Source: Pseudomonadota bacterium (GTDB lineage: Bacteria; Pseudomonadota; Alphaproteobacteria; Rhizobiales; Xanthobacteraceae). Taken from it: DNA of 7,068 nt. Of the stretch, positions 5,678 to 7,068 are shown piece after piece. Position 1 is the first letter of the stretch, and each line of letters opens with the position of its first letter. The position numbers were made by a program, and so were the translations under genes. The notes beneath the pieces are model-generated. The model had not been told where the DNA came from, did not search any database, and worked only from the letters and a program-made list of their open reading frames with translations. The stretch lies in NCBI GenBank assembly GCA_023387695.1, contig JAEWHT010000368.1, positions 1 to 7,068 on the forward strand, read 5' to 3'.

Positions 5678-7068
5678 CTACTCGCCGCCGCCGAAGCGAC
5701 GCGACCACCAGCCGGCGCGACGCGGTGCCTCGGGCGTCCCGCTTGCCGCTTCCGGTGCGGGCTCAGGCGCGGGCGGAGCAACCGGCTCCGGCGCTGCGGC
5801 GACCGGGGCTGCCGGCTCGCTCGGGCTGCTCGAAACGAAGCTCACCTTCTCGCGAACGGTGGAGCGGCGGCGCGCCGCCTTCTCGTCGGCTACAGGCTCT
5901 TCCTCGGCGACAGCGGCAGCAGCCGGCGCGGACTGGACCGGGGTTTCAACCGGTGCCTGGAACTGCGGCTCGGGCCGGAACGGCTGCGGCTCAACCGGGG
6001 CAATTTGCTCGGAGTGCGCGATCGACGGCGCCGTCTCGCCGCCGGAGCTGTCGAAATCGGCAACAGCTTCGGTTGCTTCCGACGGCTGATTGCCTCCAAG
6101 TTCGTCGCCGATGGAACCAGCGAGACCATCCTCGGCGTTTCCGCGCCGACGACGTCCACCCCTGCGACCACGCCGGCGACGGCGCTCGCCGCTGCCCTGC
6201 TGCTCGCCACGGGCGGCCTGTTCTTCGCCTTCCTCGACCTCCTGCTCGGCGTCGGCATCCTCTTCGCCTTCACCGGCCATCGCGGCGGGCTCGGGAAGTG
6301 TCGCAGGCGAATCCTCGCGAAGCTCACCGTCGCGCTGACCGCCGCGGCCGCGACGACGACGACGGCGCTTGCGGCGCTGGCCGTCCTGCTCGGGCGCAGC
6401 ATCGCCTGCAGCCTGCTCTTCGGTGAGACCTTCGGTCTCTTCGGTCTCAACCTCGGATTCCATCTCCGCATCGAACTCTTCGTCGTCATAGGCTTCTTCG
6501 GGCAGCGGCGGCGGGCTCGCGGCCGCCTGGGCCACCAGAAGTGCCTTGGCGGCTTCGAGCGTATGCACCTGCTCGCCACGATCGATGAGATAGGCCTGCG
6601 GTCCGCTGACGCTGGGATCGGCGATGACGGACAGCGTGACCTTGAAGCCGTTTTCGAGATCGCGCAGATGACCGCGCTTGTGGTTCAGCACATAGAGTGC
6701 AACGTCGGTGCGGGTGCGGACCACGAGATTGTGGGTCGCGCCCTTCATCAGAATCTCTTCGAGGCCGCGCAGCAGTTGCAGCGCCACCGAGGACACCGAG
6801 CGGACGTGGCCGGTGCCGCCGCAATGCGGGCAAGGATCGGTCGATGACTCGAGCACGCTGGCGCGGATGCGCTGGCGCGACATTTCCAGCAGGCCGAAAT
6901 GGGAGATGCGTCCGACCTGGATGCGCGCGCGATCCTGCCGCAGGCAGTCGGACAGCTTGCGCTCGACCGCACGGTTGTTGCGCTTCTCGTCCATGTCGAT
7001 GAAGTCGATGACGATCAGGCCGGCGAGGTCGCGCAGGCGGAGCTGGCGGGCGACCTCTTCAGCCGCTT
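5678..7068 (-). CDS. rne: Ribonuclease E (Rne/Rng family), C-terminal part
   Basis: RNase E is the single-strand endoribonuclease that starts mRNA decay and processes rRNA and tRNA precursors, and it scaffolds the degradosome. 462 residues are visible; the start lies beyond the right edge. The visible part opens inside the DNase-I-like catalytic subdomain: RQLRLRDLAGLIVIDFIDM (about 6994-7050) is the signature segment holding the second catalytic aspartate region, followed by RAVERKLSDCLRQDRARIQ and HFGLLEMSRQR. CPHCGGTG (6815-6832) is the Zn-link that joins subunits. The small domain runs to about 6540. The rest is a disordered tail with acidic stretches, two Arg-rich blocks (6332-6376 and 6140-6184), a Pro/Ala/Glu-rich stretch, and a terminal GWWSRRFGGGE. 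The length and presence of the tail favour RNase E over the shorter RNase G. It ends at TAG 5678-5680, just before the shared terminator. Confidence 0.95.
   Translation of the reverse strand, partial: AAEEVARQLRLRDLAGLIVIDFIDMDEKRNNRAVERKLSDCLRQDRARIQVGRISHFGLLEMSRQRIRASVLESSTDPCPHCGGTGHVRSVSSVALQLLRGLEEILMKGATHNLVVRTRTDVALYVLNHKRGHLRDLENGFKVTLSVIADPSVSGPQAYLIDRGEQVHTLEAAKALLVAQAAASPPPLPEEAYDDEEFDAEMESEVETEETEGLTEEQAAGDAAPEQDGQRRKRRRRRRGRGGQRDGELREDSPATLPEPAAMAGEGEEDADAEQEVEEGEEQAARGEQQGSGERRRRRGRRGGRRRRGNAEDGLAGSIGDELGGNQPSEATEAVADFDSSGGETAPSIAHSEQIAPVEPQPFRPEPQFQAPVETPVQSAPAAAAVAEEEPVADEKAARRRSTVREKVSFVSSSPSEPAAPVAAAPEPVAPPAPEPAPEAASGTPEAPRRAGWWSRRFGGGE
5705..5713 (-). other. GWW motif near the RNase E C-terminus (candidate PNPase-binding motif)
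   Basis: Gly-Trp-Trp lies nine residues before the RNase E C-terminus within RRAGWWSRRF. In Caulobacter crescentus RNase E, a C-terminal GWW motif flanked by Arg binds polynucleotide phosphorylase. The match here suggests the same contact; this is inference from the motif. Confidence 0.65.
6140..6184 (-). other. Arg-rich block 2 in the RNase E tail
   Basis: The block reads RRRRRGRRGGRRRRG and follows an acidic stretch (GEGEEDADAEQEVEEGEE, about 6221-6274). Such blocks in RNase E tails usually bind RNA or partner proteins such as helicases; no specific partner can be named here. Confidence 0.6.
6332..6376 (-). other. Arg-rich block 1 in the RNase E tail
   Basis: The block reads RRKRRRRRRGRGGQR and follows the acidic stretch EEAYDDEEFDAEMESE with further Glu (about 6420-6499). 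It is probably an RNA-binding patch. The alternation of acidic and basic blocks repeats further along the tail. Confidence 0.6.

Noticed and set aside
5523..6089. 188-codon plus-strand open frame with Gly/Ser/Ala-rich sequence running past the terminator
   Set aside because: It overlaps the regulator's 3' end in another frame, crosses the strong terminator and continues antisense to rne; its low-complexity composition is a by-product of the Pro/Ala/Glu tail.
6005..6847. 280-codon plus-strand open frame opposite rne, with hydrophobic-looking stretches
   Set aside because: The hydrophobic and Thr/Ala runs are the antisense reading of Glu- and Arg-rich codons in the RNase E tail; no separate gene is supported.
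1..7068. CRISPR arrays, insertion sequences, tRNA/rRNA genes, phage or defence genes
   Set aside because: No regularly spaced repeats, terminal inverted repeats with a transposase, RNA-gene structure or defence domains were seen; the window is filled by five ordinary protein genes plus one edge fragment or partial at each end.

Overview
The window is about two-thirds G+C with tightly packed genes. Its protein signatures point to an alphaproteobacterium of the Bradyrhizobium/Rhodopseudomonas group: a TPR-linked glycosyltransferase tail, and an RNase E with a long acidic/Arg-rich tail ending in a GWW motif. The genus is inferred from protein style and base composition, not from a search.

Layout from left to right. 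(1) 1-717, plus strand: the C-terminal part of a glycosyltransferase-9-like domain protein, cut by the window edge. (2) 714-4718, minus strand: a compact three-gene operon read right to left, encoding an amidase-signature hydrolase (TTG start), an MFS transporter of the anion:cation symporter type, and a DadA/DAO-type FAD oxidoreductase. (3) 4719-4927: a 209-base divergent control region containing a 7+7 bp dyad, a shared CCAATATT octamer, a 10-bp GC palindrome and a possible short leader ORF. (4) 4928-5608, plus strand: an XRE-HTH plus cupin regulator. (5) 5631-5661: a strong bidirectional terminator. (6) 5678-7068, minus strand: the C-terminal part of RNase E (rne), entering from the right edge.

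The central locus reads as a self-contained catabolic module. The transporter imports an amide-bearing compound, the cytoplasmic amidase hydrolyses it, and the FAD enzyme oxidises the released amine or amino acid. The divergent XRE-cupin protein probably senses the substrate or a product and controls the shared intergenic region. The substrate cannot be read from the sequence.

No RNA gene, CRISPR array, insertion sequence, phage gene or defence system was seen, and no gene-free stretch exceeds 209 bases. The main points for a second look are the regulated amidase/MFS/oxidoreductase module and its operator-like dyad, the CTAG tail-to-tail stop overlap at 714-717, and the block structure of the RNase E tail.
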